From a bacterium (lineage in GTDB: Bacteria; Verrucomicrobiota; Verrucomicrobiia; Limisphaerales; J093): DNA of 32,771 nucleotides. Where the stretch lies: contig JAJXZJ010000001.1 in assembly GCA_021780105.1 (NCBI GenBank), positions 1 to 32,771 on the forward strand, written 5' to 3'. Both the position numbers and the translations under genes were made by a program. Of this stretch, positions 8,838 to 17,916 are shown piece by piece; positions within the stretch are counted from its first letter, which is position 1, and every line of letters begins with the position of its first letter. Under the pieces are notes generated by a model that worked only from the letters and a program-made list of their open reading frames with translations, was not told the origin of the DNA and did not search any database.

Positions 8838-11054
8838 CTAAAGCGGTTTGCCCACCGGCACGGCCAGGCGGAACAACGTGCTCTGGCTGGTGCGCGGCGG
8901 ATTGAAGCGTCGAAGCGTGCTGCCGGCCACGGTGTGCCCGGCATCCCACGCGAGGAGGACGGCGTCGCCGCGGGCCACGAGCGGACTGAGTTCCGTGCCG
9001 GCGGGATACACGAATGTCCGCACCGCCCCCTGGTAAATCCCCAGTTGCCCGATGAACGACGCGGCGATGGCGTTGGCCGGCGACAACTCCAGCCGCGCAG
9101 CCTGGTCGTTGCCAAACAATTGCCGCCGCCCGCCCGCCGCCTCTTGAAAACGCGACGCCGTGTTCCGCACGAAATCGGCCAGCGCCATGCCCGCTCCGGG
9201 CGCGACGATCAGGTTTTTTGTTTCGCCAGCGGCGAGGTTGCCGAACGGATACAGCCGCCCTTGCAAGGCCAGCCGCACGTCGGTCAGCGGCCGCGGCAGG
9301 CGGTTCTGCACCTTCACATCCCATCCGCCGTTGTGCGGCGTGACGGTGGCGGCGACCGGCGCCGCTGCGCTTTCCTCCCAGTCGCTGATGTAGAGCAGGC
9401 TCATCCAGACCGGCACGGCGACCTCGGCGGCGAAGCCGTGCGGCCGGACCTCGGCGTCCACCCGGCTGCTGTCCTGACCGCCGCCGGCGGGGCCGGTGAA
9501 CTCGCCGCGCAACGTGGCGTAAGGCTGGTCGCTCGCGAGCTGGTAGCGCGCGTTGACCGAGGAATACAGCGTCGCAAAACTGCGGCCGCGGAGGTCGGCC
9601 TCGCCGGCGCGCGGGAGCACGTCCACAAGTTGAAACTCGTTCCACTCAGTTTCGCCGGCGCGCAGGCGGTAGCCGATCCAGTAAATCAGCAGCGAGAACA
9701 GCACGACGTAGGCGGGAAACGTCAGCCACGTGAGCATCTGGCGGTTGAGCTTCTTGAGCACCCAGCGGTCCACCGGGCCGATGACCAGCAGATACACCAC
9801 GAGCAACGCCAGCAGCCATTCCACCGGGAGCTTGTGGACCTGGCGCGTGTCAATCATCGCGCCGAACACCGAGTCGAGGCTCCAGCCGCCGTAGATGTTC
9901 CGGTTTTCCTGCACGAACACGCTGCCGGGCACGTTGAGCAATCGCGCCCAGAACCAGCTTTTGTTCTTCCACGAACGGAACGGCTCGCGCTCCGGGCTGA
10001 AGGCCAGCGCCGTCACCTGGCCGCGCCCGCGCGCCGCCGTCCACGCCAGTGGCTGGCCGCCGGCCGAGAGCACCACCTCGCCGTCGCGCACGCGGCCGGT
10101 GAAGGCGAGAAACTCGGCGTTCTCAAACGCCGGGTCCGCCGCCAGCCCGGCGTAGGGATTCGCGCCCGGCCGGCCCGGTTGACCCGGAAACGCCGGGGCC
10201 GCCGCTTCGACGGCCGGCGCGCCGGGGCCGGTTTGCAGCCACGATTGCAGCGCGCCCTGGCTGCGATTCGTCGTCGCTGCGTCCAGCGTCACCGGCATCA
10301 GCCGGTCCAGCCACGGCGTGCTGCTGATGTCCTGCGCCTGCTCCGGTGCGATGATGACGTGCCCGCCGTCGCGCACCCAGGCGAGCAGGGCGGCGACCTG
10401 GTTGGTGCTCAGTTCGAGCGCCTTTTCAGAATTCAAATACAGCGCGGTCAGTCCTTCGAGCGCGATCGGGTTGTCGGGAAACAACTCCGGCGTCATCCGC
10501 GCCACCTGCGGCTGAAGGTCCGTCCGGCCGGCCTTGGCGGCGGGAAACGCCGGCAGGCCGCCAAACGAGCGCGCCACGCTGCCAAGCAGGACGGTTTCCC
10601 AGGCGAGGTCGCGGCTGCGGATGTCGGTGCGCTCGGCGCGGAGCTTGCCGCCGGTGTCGTAGAGCCGCGCGTGCCAGCTTGCGAACCGGCTCGCGCCGGC
10701 AAAAACCGGGAACGTGAAGCGCTTCCGTGTGTTGGTCGGCAGCTCGATCTTCACGCGCCGGCGCTGGTCGCCGGTGAACTGCTGCGACGTCAGCTCGAAC
10801 ACGGCGTTGAAGCCGGGGCCGTCGTTGAACACCTCGCACGCCACCGGGAACCAGTTCGCCTCATGCACGAAGCCATCGTTGCCGCCGCCGCTGCCGTAGC
10901 CGAGGAACACGTCGAACTGGAGTTCGGCGCGCGCCACCGGCAGCCAGATGGTCATCAGCGCGACGAGCAACGCGGACAGCAGACAACACCGACCCGCCGC
11001 GGAGAAAAGTCCCCGACGCTGTCGCCGCTGGTTCGTCTGCCTGGCCGGTTTCAC
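8838..11054 (-). CDS. Large exported membrane protein partnered with the ABC ATPase
   Basis: 738 aa; I do not recognise a named family. It has a signal peptide or N-terminal anchor (about 20-43, ending in ARA). A long periplasmic beta-rich domain follows ([17 protein letters not shown] onward), with a GATase1-like stretch in the middle ([12 protein letters not shown] then [15 protein letters not shown], about 195-245). Two membrane helices lie at about 406-424 and 440-464, with a basic cytoplasmic loop. A second beta-rich domain ends the protein. The GATase1-like fold plus two helices resembles proteins that accompany ABC-2 ATPases in Verrucomicrobia and Planctomycetes. The start is a GTG at 11054 with no clear Shine-Dalgarno; a possible promoter lies 22 bases upstream. 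Confidence 0.75.
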   Translation of the reverse strand: MKPARQTNQRRQRRGLFSAAGRCCLLSALLVALMTIWLPVARAELQFDVFLGYGSGGGNDGFVHEANWFPVACEVFNDGPGFNAVFELTSQQFTGDQRRRVKIELPTNTRKRFTFPVFAGASRFASWHARLYDTGGKLRAERTDIRSRDLAWETVLLGSVARSFGGLPAFPAAKAGRTDLQPQVARMTPELFPDNPIALEGLTALYLNSEKALELSTNQVAALLAWVRDGGHVIIAPEQAQDISSTPWLDRLMPVTLDAATTNRSQGALQSWLQTGPGAPAVEAAAPAFPGQPGRPGANPYAGLAADPAFENAEFLAFTGRVRDGEVVLSAGGQPLAWTAARGRGQVTALAFSPEREPFRSWKNKSWFWARLLNVPGSVFVQENRNIYGGWSLDSVFGAMIDTRQVHKLPVEWLLALLVVYLLVIGPVDRWVLKKLNRQMLTWLTFPAYVVLFSLLIYWIGYRLRAGETEWNEFQLVDVLPRAGEADLRGRSFATLYSSVNARYQLASDQPYATLRGEFTGPAGGGQDSSRVDAEVRPHGFAAEVAVPVWMSLLYISDWEESAAAPVAATVTPHNGGWDVKVQNRLPRPLTDVRLALQGRLYPFGNLAAGETKNLIVAPGAGMALADFVRNTASRFQEAAGGRRQLFGNDQAARLELSPANAIAASFIGQLGIYQGAVRTFVYPAGTELSPLVARGDAVLLAWDAGHTVAGSTLRRFNPPRTSQSTLFRLAVPVGKPL

Positions 11055-11075
11055 GCTTTGGAACGGTTGCCGAGC

Positions 11076-11103
11076 GTTATAATCGGCCTGAACGTGGACG
11101 CAA
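11076..11103 (-). promoter_or_regulatory. Possible sigma-70-type promoter for the 738-aa gene
   Basis: On the minus strand, TATAAC at 11076-11081 is a five-of-six match to a -10 box. A weak -35 (TTGCGT, 11098-11103) lies upstream with a 16-base spacer. Transcription would begin close to the GTG at 11054, leaving a very short leader. The -35 is poor, so this is only a candidate. Confidence 0.3.
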
Positions 11104-11231
11104 TCACCAACTCGCGGAAGACCCGCGCAGGACCGGCGTCGCGCCTGTCTCCATCTTCAAGAGAAACTGGCCTTGCCTCGATTTGGTGGACAGCGTTGGG
11201 GTGATGGTGTGAGCTAAAGGCACAACGCACC

Positions 11232-11560
11232 ATGAACGACGAAAACCAAGTCCCGCGCAAACACAAACGATACGACGAAACCTTCAAGCGCAACGCCGTG
11301 GAGCTGTGGCTCTCGGGGGGGGCAAATCGGTCCGGCAGATCGCCGCCGAGCTGGGCGTCAGCGACCAGAGCCTCAAGCAGTGGAAACAGAAGCTGGCGGC
11401 GCTGCCGGCCACCGGGCCCGGGCAGCGTTCGGCGCCACAACTCGAAGAGGAAGTCCGCCGGCTCAAACGCGAACTGCTCCACGTCGCGCGCCAGCGGGAC
11501 ATTCTAAAAAAAACCTTGGGCATCCTCTCCGAACCCAGCGGGAGCGCTTGGAACGGATAA
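11232..11560 (+). pseudogene. IS3-family transposase OrfA, frameshifted
   Basis: The frame starts MNDENQVPRKHKRYDET and reaches LWLSGG at a run of eight G (11315-11322). The homologous continuation GKSVRQIAAELGVSDQS, then LKQWK and a C-terminal leucine-rich coiled coil (EEEVRRLKRELLHVARQRDI), is read one base back (-1 frame), to a TAA at 11558-11560. Nine G would restore one frame of about 110 codons, so a single-base loss in a homopolymer, true or by sequencing error, is the simplest reading. The HTH domain (SVRQIAAELGVSDQSLKQWK) and leucine zipper fit IS3 OrfA proteins. A programmed slip is possible, but IS3 slippage normally happens at the orfA-orfB junction. Confidence 0.8.
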
Positions 11561-11565
11561 AGGCC

Positions 11566-11690
11566 ATGAATCGCGATGACACCATCAGCGAACTGTGTGA
11601 AGCCCTGGCGGTTTCGCGCAGCGGTTATCACGCTCGGGAAGGACGAGCGCCCCACCGGCACCAGACCTTATTGCGCCGGCGGTTCCGGTG
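11566..11690 (+). pseudogene. IS3-family transposase OrfB, N-terminal fragment
   Basis: The frame after orfA reads MNRDDTISELCEALAVSRSG and then YHAREG, the usual N-terminal HTH_21-like helper region of IS3 OrfB. It is -1 relative to the second half of orfA, as in intact IS3 elements. Similarity ends near RAPHRHQTLL. The rest of the frame is arginine- and glycine-rich, with no rve integrase core or DDE residues. The 3' boundary given is approximate. Confidence 0.7.
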
Positions 11691-12016
11691 TGGGCGGTGT
11701 GGGCGCCGGCGGTTGGGGTTCCGGTTCGGAACCGCAATTGGCCGGAAGCACGCCACCGTTGGCGGGAAAGCGGGCAAGACCCGCGCGCCGGATTGAAGAA
11801 TTGGGTGCGACGACAAACCGGTTTCGGGCGCGAACCGCCGAAACGCCTTCTTCCCACTCCCAAAACTGGTCTGCCCGGAACCCATGGGGAAGCTGAACAC
11901 CCGAATTTTGAAAAATCGAGGCGAACGCTGTCACCTCATCAATCCGTGGCGGAGGGCACACCAGCTCGCGGCAAAGCGCTTTGCCAAGCCGGCGCCGCGT
12001 GGCTACGATCCGCGCC
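11691..12016 (+). other. Gene-free stretch between the IS remnant and the glycoside-hydrolase gene
   Basis: About 325 bases with no convincing gene. It is GC-rich, with a simple glycine-coding character at 11690-11740 and a small perfect hairpin GCGGG-caaga-CCCGC near 11771-11786. It must hold the promoter of the gene starting at 12017, but I see no clear -35/-10 pair. Confidence 0.4.
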
Positions 12017-15000
12017 ATGCGCTTCACCGCTCGGAGTCTGATCCTGCTGCTCACCTGTGCCGGCTGGCCGGTCATCCATGCGGACCCGCCGCGTGCCGCC
12101 GTCTGGCAGGTGGACGTGCCGGGCGGCGACGTCTCGCTCGCCCGCGACCTCGCCGGCGATGTGCGTTCCGCGGGTTACGCAGTTACGATGTTGGACAGCA
12201 CGGCGCTGACGAACGTCGCGCGGCTGAACACAAATTCCTTCGACCTGCTCGTGGTGCCGAACGCGCGTGTTTTGCCGGTCGAATCGATCGGCGCGGTGGC
12301 ATCGTTCCTGCGCGGTGGCGGCGACTTGTTGGCGCTCGGCCTGACCGCGTGGGAAACGCCCACCTTCCGCCTCGGCGGACGCTGGCTGTCACGCGCCGAC
12401 TACGATGCCGCGCTCGCCGCGCAACAACCGGAACGGAGCCTGATTGACTTCGCCAAGGAAGGCGCGGCCCGTTGGACGCGGCACGCCTATCACGCTGCGG
12501 TGCCGGCGCACCGGGAAATTGTCACCGACGCCGACGTCACGGCGCTGCACGTCACGCTGAACGCGCTGGATGGCTGGGACACGCTGGAGGCGCCGGCCCG
12601 GCCGTGGACGTTCGCCGCCGGGCAAACCCTGACGTGCTTCCGCGCAAAAGGCACGGCAGCCACGCGGCAACTCGCGGTTGAGTGGGTCGAACGCGACGGC
12701 TTGCGCTGGATTGCGACGGTGGAACTTGCGCCGCAGTGGCGCAGCTACGTGCTGCCGCCGGAGGCGTTTCGTCCCTGGCAACCGCCGGCGGGCCGCGGCG
12801 GCCCCGGCGACCGGCTCAACGTGACGAATGTGGCGCGGTTCACGGTGGGGCTGGCGCTCACGCACACCAGCGTCGGTCCCGGCCGGCAGGAATACTGGTT
12901 CGCGGACCTGGGCACCGCTGCCAATCCGTTCGGCGACGCCGCGCCGCCGGCGATGCCCAGCCTGCCGCGGCTTGAATCACTCTCGCCGGCTTATCAGTGC
13001 TACCCGATCACGACGCCGGTGACGATCAAGCCGCGATTGTGGCAGGCGTTGATCCGTCAAACCGCGTCCACGAATCGCGAAGACAGAACGAATGACGACG
13101 CAATTTACTGCGCGCCCGGCTTGCTGGCATTCAACCCGCGGCCGCGCGGCGTCGGCTTCGCCCAGGAACGTCCCTGGCGCTGGCAACCGCTGTTGTCCGC
13201 GCGGGACGTGGCGAACGAAGATTACCGCGGCGCGGTCGGGACGCTGGTGGCGCACGTCGCGCCGCCCGGCAACGGCGGCGTGTGGGCGCTGTTCACGCCG
13301 GCGAACGCGGACTTCTATCGTCGGCCGGAAGTCGCGGACTGGCTGCGACAAATCCTGCACCGGATGCGTGTGGGTGTGTTTCTGGCCGAGGGCGGGAGCG
13401 AGTTCTTCACGGTGTTCGACCATCAGCCGGTCCACCTCGGCGCGCGGGTCGTCAACTTCGGCCGCGCGCCGGCGACGAATTTGACCGTGTTGCTGACGGT
13501 CGTGGACCAGCAAAGCAGCCTGGCCATTTACCGTCATCGGCAGGATCTCGTTCTCGAACCGGGCGGCCGCGCGACGGTGGAAGCGGTGTGGAATCCCACG
13601 AACTGGCCGGCGGGCGGCTGCACGGTGGCGGCGCAAGTGCTTGCTGGCGGCCGCGTGGTGGACGAGGTGTTTCACGAGCTGAACTGCTGGCGACCGAAGG
13701 CCAAACCGGCGTTCGTCGAGACCCGCGACGGCGGTTTGTGGCTCGACGGCCGGCCGTGGCGGGCGCACGGCGTGAATTACATGCCGTCCTCCGGCATCGG
13801 CGTGACGGGCGATTATTTCGAATATTGGCTGGGCCGCGGGGCTTACGATCCTGAAGTCATTGAACGCGATCTTCGCCGCGTCAAGGCGATGGGGCTGAAC
13901 GCCGTCAGCGCCTTCATCTACCATCGCGACCTGGGCGCGCAGCATTTGCTGGATTTTCTCTTTCGCTGCGAGCGGCTGGGTTTGAAGGTCAATCTTTCCC
14001 TGCGTCCGGGCACGCCGATGGAGTTTCGCTGGGAAGAAATGAAGGAACTCATCGAGCACTACCGGCTCGCGGAGAATGACACAGTGATGGCCTACGATCT
14101 GGCGTGGGAACCAAGCCACTTCGACCATGCCTACCAGGTGCAACATTACGCAACGGCGTGGCACGACTGGTTGCTCCGGCGACATGGCTCGCTGGACGTC
14201 GCGGGCGAAGCGTGGCGGGCCGAAACATCAAATTTCACGTTGCCGTCCGCCGAATTCGCCGCCATCCCGCCGACGTCGCAACTGATGGCCGACGGTCCGT
14301 GGCGCCGGCGCGTGGCGGATTATCGCGCGTTTCTCGATGATTTGCTGCGCGAACACTACGCCGCGGCGCGGCGGCTGGTTCATTCGATTGACCCGCATCA
14401 TCCGGTGAGTTTCCGGATGCAACTTGCCGGGGACCCGACCTACAACTCGGAGGGCCTGTTGCCTTACGACTTTTATGGCCTGGCCGACGCTGTGGACATC
14501 TGGGAGCCGGAGGCCTACGGCCGCATCGGCGACTGGTCGCAGGTGCGTGCCGGCGATTTTACCGCAGCCTACGCGCGGTTGTGCGATGCCGCCAAGCCGC
14601 TGGTTTGGGCGGAAATGGGCTTCGACGTGTGGAACTTGACCCGCATGGCGCCGGCGCCGGCGAAACTCGAATTCGACGCGCAGTTCTACCGCGACTTCTA
14701 TCGGATGCTGCATGAATCCGGCGCAGACGGCGTGTTCTTCTGGTGGTATCCCGGCGGCTTTCGGGCGAACGAGCAAAGCGACTTCGGGATCATCAATCCA
14801 GACGGCACGGACCGCGAGGTCACGCGCATCATCCGCACCGAAGGGCCAAGGTTTCTTGCCGCGTCGAAACCGCCGGCGCCAACGCAATGGATCGGCGTGA
14901 ACCGCGACCGCGACGCCCGCGGTTTGTTCGGCATTTACAACGCCGTGAAGGATGACTACTGGCGGGCGGTGGAACGCGGCGCCCGCGTCGGCTTGAAATG

Positions 15001-15031
15001 GCAGACGCCGCCCGGCGGGAAGCGGCAGTGA
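12017..15031 (+). CDS. Secreted glycoside-hydrolase-like protein (clan-A TIM barrel)
   Basis: 1004 aa with a signal peptide (RSLILLLTCAGWPVIHA, cleavage near 22). The N-terminal region reads like a class-I GATase-like or beta-galactosidase-type domain (ARDLAGDVRSAGYAVTMLD; SFLRGGGDLLALG). Beta-rich domains follow at about 190-310 and 480-570. The C-terminal half is a TIM barrel that begins at WRAHGVNYMPSSGIG, as GH2/GH5-type barrels do. The likely acid/base is E698 in AYDLAWEPSHF and the likely nucleophile is E866 in LVWAEMGFDVW, at the ends of strands 4 and 7. The substrate is unknown, but a plant or algal polysaccharide is plausible. The ATG at 12017 opens the signal peptide; the frame extends 12 codons upstream without a motif. 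It converges on sppA with nine bases between stops. Confidence 0.8.
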   Translation: MRFTARSLILLLTCAGWPVIHADPPRAAVWQVDVPGGDVSLARDLAGDVRSAGYAVTMLDSTALTNVARLNTNSFDLLVVPNARVLPVESIGAVASFLRGGGDLLALGLTAWETPTFRLGGRWLSRADYDAALAAQQPERSLIDFAKEGAARWTRHAYHAAVPAHREIVTDADVTALHVTLNALDGWDTLEAPARPWTFAAGQTLTCFRAKGTAATRQLAVEWVERDGLRWIATVELAPQWRSYVLPPEAFRPWQPPAGRGGPGDRLNVTNVARFTVGLALTHTSVGPGRQEYWFADLGTAANPFGDAAPPAMPSLPRLESLSPAYQCYPITTPVTIKPRLWQALIRQTASTNREDRTNDDAIYCAPGLLAFNPRPRGVGFAQERPWRWQPLLSARDVANEDYRGAVGTLVAHVAPPGNGGVWALFTPANADFYRRPEVADWLRQILHRMRVGVFLAEGGSEFFTVFDHQPVHLGARVVNFGRAPATNLTVLLTVVDQQSSLAIYRHRQDLVLEPGGRATVEAVWNPTNWPAGGCTVAAQVLAGGRVVDEVFHELNCWRPKAKPAFVETRDGGLWLDGRPWRAHGVNYMPSSGIGVTGDYFEYWLGRGAYDPEVIERDLRRVKAMGLNAVSAFIYHRDLGAQHLLDFLFRCERLGLKVNLSLRPGTPMEFRWEEMKELIEHYRLAENDTVMAYDLAWEPSHFDHAYQVQHYATAWHDWLLRRHGSLDVAGEAWRAETSNFTLPSAEFAAIPPTSQLMADGPWRRRVADYRAFLDDLLREHYAAARRLVHSIDPHHPVSFRMQLAGDPTYNSEGLLPYDFYGLADAVDIWEPEAYGRIGDWSQVRAGDFTAAYARLCDAAKPLVWAEMGFDVWNLTRMAPAPAKLEFDAQFYRDFYRMLHESGADGVFFWWYPGGFRANEQSDFGIINPDGTDREVTRIIRTEGPRFLAASKPPAPTQWIGVNRDRDARGLFGIYNAVKDDYWRAVERGARVGLKWQTPPGGKRQ

Positions 15032-15040
15032 CGCGGCCGC

Positions 15041-16258
15041 CTACCGCGCTTCCGGCTCAAACAGAAAATACATCCGCCCCACGCTCAATCGCGGCAGGTC
15101 GAAGCCGAGGTCCACCTTGACCGTGTGGACGTCCGTTTTGCCGAAAAAGCGGAAGAGGTCTGCCAGTTCGAAGGGCAGGCCATATTGAACCAGGTTCGCC
15201 TCGGAGATGCCGGCCAGTTTTTTGGCACGCACTACCGCGGTCTTGAAGTCGCCCAGTTCATCCACAAAACCGAGGTCGTAGGCCTGTTTGCCGGAGAGCA
15301 CCCGGCCGTCCGCGTAGTCGGTCCAGTCGCTGGCGAGTTTGCGGCCCTTGCCCTGGTTTGCCTCCGCGGCGCCGTGCCGGCCGTCGGCGACGACTTCCTT
15401 GAAGCGGCGGTAGGTCTCGTCAATCAGGTTCTGCAACATCTGGGTTTCCTCGGGCGAAATCTCGGACGGAGCCTTGTCGCCGCGCATCATGTCCTTGAAT
15501 TTGCCGCTTTTGAACACCTCCGGCCGGACGCCGATTTTATCCAGCAATCCGCGGTAGTTGTAGCCGTGCATGATGACGCCGATGCTGCCGGTGATGGTCA
15601 GTTCGTTGGCCACAATCCACTGGCACGGCGCGGACACGTAATAGCCGCCCGACGCGGCCAGCCCGCCCATGGAGGCGATCACCGGCTTGCCGGAGTCCTC
15701 CTGAAATTCGCGGATGGCGCGCGCGATGTCGTCCGAGGCGAGCACTTCGCCGCCCGGCGAGTCAACGCGGAGAATCACCGCCTTCACGTTCGCGTCGTCC
15801 CTGGCGCGATCCAGCTCGTCGGCGATCAAATCCACCAGGCTGAGGTCGCCGGCGCCGACGTAGCCGCCGGTGATGATGCCGTCTATGTCGAGCACGGCGA
15901 TTTTGGCCCGCGCTCCGTTGTCCTCCAGCACGGCCTCCTGAAGCTTGGAAGCGGCGCGGCGGGAACCGCCGTCGGCCATGGCGAACAGGCCGCCAACCAC
16001 ATGCCGGACGTTGGCGAGAACGCTGAACAGCAGCAGCGCCAGAAGCACGATGGCCAGCACCTTCCAGCCGGCGCTGGTGCGTGCCGGCGGGCGCGGCGGC
16101 GAGGGGGGAACCAGCGGAGGCGGGGGCACTGGCGGGCGTGGGGGCGGCGGAACAATCGGCGGAGGCGCCGCGGCCGCCACCGCCGGTGCGGCGGGCGTTG
16201 GCAACGCCGGGGCGGTGGTGGATGGCGTGTTGGCCGTCTCAGGACCGGAATTTTCCAT
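15041..16258 (-). CDS. sppA: Signal peptide peptidase SppA (36K type, S49)
   Basis: 405 aa. SppA degrades cleaved signal peptides in the membrane by a Ser-Lys dyad. A long proline-rich cytoplasmic N-terminus (about 1-65, PPPIVPPPPRPPVPPPPL) precedes one membrane helix (VLAIVLLALLLFSVLANV). The catalytic serine is S203 in GLAASGGYYVSAP; the lysine is one of K250, K253 or K255 in VFKSGKFKDMM. The fold markers VILRVDSPGGEV and GSIGVIMHGY are intact. It starts 65 bases after the stop of the Fe-S flavoprotein gene on the same strand, and could be the distal gene of that operon. Size fits the short SppA class, one S49 domain. Confidence 0.93.
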   Translation of the reverse strand: MENSGPETANTPSTTAPALPTPAAPAVAAAAPPPIVPPPPRPPVPPPPLVPPSPPRPPARTSAGWKVLAIVLLALLLFSVLANVRHVVGGLFAMADGGSRRAASKLQEAVLEDNGARAKIAVLDIDGIITGGYVGAGDLSLVDLIADELDRARDDANVKAVILRVDSPGGEVLASDDIARAIREFQEDSGKPVIASMGGLAASGGYYVSAPCQWIVANELTITGSIGVIMHGYNYRGLLDKIGVRPEVFKSGKFKDMMRGDKAPSEISPEETQMLQNLIDETYRRFKEVVADGRHGAAEANQGKGRKLASDWTDYADGRVLSGKQAYDLGFVDELGDFKTAVVRAKKLAGISEANLVQYGLPFELADLFRFFGKTDVHTVKVDLGFDLPRLSVGRMYFLFEPEAR

Positions 16259-16323
16259 AGCGAAAGGAGACTAGTTCAGCCCATGCCATCGGGCAAGTGG
16301 CTTCACCCGCGCCGGCAGCGCCA

Positions 16324-17916
16324 TCAGTCCGTCTTGAACGCCAGCGCGCCGGTGGGACAGGCCGCGACGCATTCGCGGCCGGTTTGCCGCAGACCCTCCT
16401 CCAGCGATTGGTCGAACGGCACCCCGATCCGCACATCAAAACCTCGGCCGATGAACGTCAAACCGAGTTGCTCGCGCGCCCGTTCGGCGATCTGCACGCA
16501 CAGGCCGCAGAGGATGCACTTGCCCGGTTCGAAGACGATGCCGCCCGGTTGAACGTGTTGCTCGAACGTGCGCCGCAGCGAGCGGTAGCGGGTGGTGTCG
16601 GCGCCGTAGAGTTCGGCGTAATGCTGAAGCTGGCAGTCGCCGGCGGCCCGGCAGTCGCAGTGCAGGCAGCGCTGTGATTCGCCTGTAGCCTCGGCGGACG
16701 TGAAACCGCGCAGGATGTCCAGCGCCGGAGGCGTGCGTGGCGCCGGACTGGGAAGGTTCAGGAAGAGCTTCAACTCAGCCCGATCCAGCCTGCCCATCAT
16801 GCTGGAGAACGGTTTCTCGGCGCGCTGAATTTTCAACCCGCGCAAAAGCTGGTTTACCGCCAGCGCGGCGGCACGGCCTTCGGCCATCGCCCGGATGATC
16901 TGCCGTGTCGGCTTCACCGCGCTGCCAGCGGCAAAGACGTTGGGCAGGGAAGTCAATCCGGTGTCCGGTTCCACTTTGAGACCGCCGGCTGTGGCCTCCA
17001 AACCCAACGCCGTCGCCCGCGTCCTGGCGTGTTCACCCATCGTCAGCAGCACGGCAGCGAAATCGCGCCGCAGAGCGTCCAGCGTCAAATCCTCGCCCAG
17101 CACCGCGCCCGTTTTGAATTCGGCGCCGAGGGCCTTGAGCCGTGAAATTTCGGCGGCGAGCACCTCGGCTGGCAGGCGGCCCTCTTCAACTTCCCGCACG
17201 AGCGAACCGCCGGGCCGTTCGTGGCGGTTGAGCAGCGTGACGCCGTGGCCTTCGCGCAGTAAAAAAAACGCGGCGGCCAGACCGGTTGGACCGCTGCCGA
17301 CGATGACGACGCGCTTGCCCGTGGCGGGCTTGGTCGGCGGCTGGAACGGCCGGTCGGATTTCAGATCGCGATCGGCGACGAAACGTTCCACGTCGCGGAT
17401 GGCGGCGGGTTGGTCCCAGGTGCCGCGCCGGCAGCCGTTCTCGCATGGCCGGTGACAGAGCCGGCCGAGCACGGCGGGCAGCGGCAGGGCTTGTTTCACG
17501 ATCGCGACGGCTTCGTCGAGCCGGCCGGTGTCCACGGCGCGCAGCATCACCGGGATGTTCAATTGCAGCGGACAAAGGCGATGGCAGGGCGAAAGGCAAT
17601 CGCCGACGTGATCGCTGAAGAGCAGTTCCAGCGCCGTGCGGCGGGCGGCGTGAACCTCGACGGTTTCGCTTTCCACGACCATGTCCGACGCAACACGCGT
17701 GGCGCAGGAAGGAACAAGTTTGCCCGTGGTGCCGGACTTCACCTTCACGAGGCACACGAGGCACGAGGTCGCCGGCTGGCACTGCTCCAGGAAACACAGT
17801 GTCGGGATGTCAATGCCTTGCCGGCGGGCGACTTGAAGCAGGGTCTCGCCTTCGGAAACCGTGACCGGCGCGCCGTCGAGAGTGATGCTGAAGGTGCTCA
17901 TCGCGCGGCCGGTCAT
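16324..17916 (-). CDS. 2Fe-2S/GltD-like iron-sulfur flavoprotein lacking the NADPH domain
   Basis: 530 aa. The N-terminal NuoG/HydA-type [2Fe-2S] domain has CFLEQCQPATSCLVC and later VPSCATRV. A GltD-type cysteine-rich region follows (CLSPCHRLCPLQ; LCHRPCENGCRRGTW), which would hold two [4Fe-4S] clusters. The FAD fold starts at VVIVGSGPTGLAAA (about 205). The FAD domain runs from LGAEFKTGAVLGEDLTL directly into LTSLPNVFAAGSAVKP, so the second Rossmann domain that binds NADPH in GltD (about 150 aa) is absent. The C-terminus carries RCLHCDCRAAGDC and a dicluster-like CILCGLC/CVAACPTGA. Start overlaps the upstream stop (ATGA); MSTFSITLDG at 17901 is an alternative. It probably passes electrons between the NuoEF protein and another acceptor. 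Confidence 0.85.
   Translation of the reverse strand: MTGRAMSTFSITLDGAPVTVSEGETLLQVARRQGIDIPTLCFLEQCQPATSCLVCLVKVKSGTTGKLVPSCATRVASDMVVESETVEVHAARRTALELLFSDHVGDCLSPCHRLCPLQLNIPVMLRAVDTGRLDEAVAIVKQALPLPAVLGRLCHRPCENGCRRGTWDQPAAIRDVERFVADRDLKSDRPFQPPTKPATGKRVVIVGSGPTGLAAAFFLLREGHGVTLLNRHERPGGSLVREVEEGRLPAEVLAAEISRLKALGAEFKTGAVLGEDLTLDALRRDFAAVLLTMGEHARTRATALGLEATAGGLKVEPDTGLTSLPNVFAAGSAVKPTRQIIRAMAEGRAAALAVNQLLRGLKIQRAEKPFSSMMGRLDRAELKLFLNLPSPAPRTPPALDILRGFTSAEATGESQRCLHCDCRAAGDCQLQHYAELYGADTTRYRSLRRTFEQHVQPGGIVFEPGKCILCGLCVQIAERAREQLGLTFIGRGFDVRIGVPFDQSLEEGLRQTGRECVAACPTGALAFKTD

Larger units (their letters stand above)
11180..11690 (+). mobile_element. IS3-family insertion sequence remnant
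   Basis: An orfA-type transposase gene followed by the first part of an orfB marks a truncated IS3-family element. The left end may lie near 11187, where TGGACAGCG begins about 45 bases before the orfA start, but I cannot confirm an inverted repeat. The right end is lost: orfB decays after about 40 residues, with no DDE catalytic region, so the element cannot transpose on its own. It sits between an ABC gene pair reading left and a glycoside-hydrolase gene reading right. Confidence 0.75.

Noticed and set aside
8934..11204. Plus-strand open frame of 756 codons opposite the ABC-partner gene
   Set aside because: Full of R, H and Q with no domain; the minus strand has a signal peptide and two membrane helices.
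11232..11560. Programmed -1 frameshift as in IS3 transposase fusion
   Set aside because: The slip site is inside OrfA, not at the orfA-orfB junction, so decay or a homopolymer error is simpler; kept only as an alternative.
12977..14185. Minus-strand open frame of 402 codons inside the glycoside-hydrolase gene
   Set aside because: The plus strand has a signal peptide and catalytic motifs; this frame has none.
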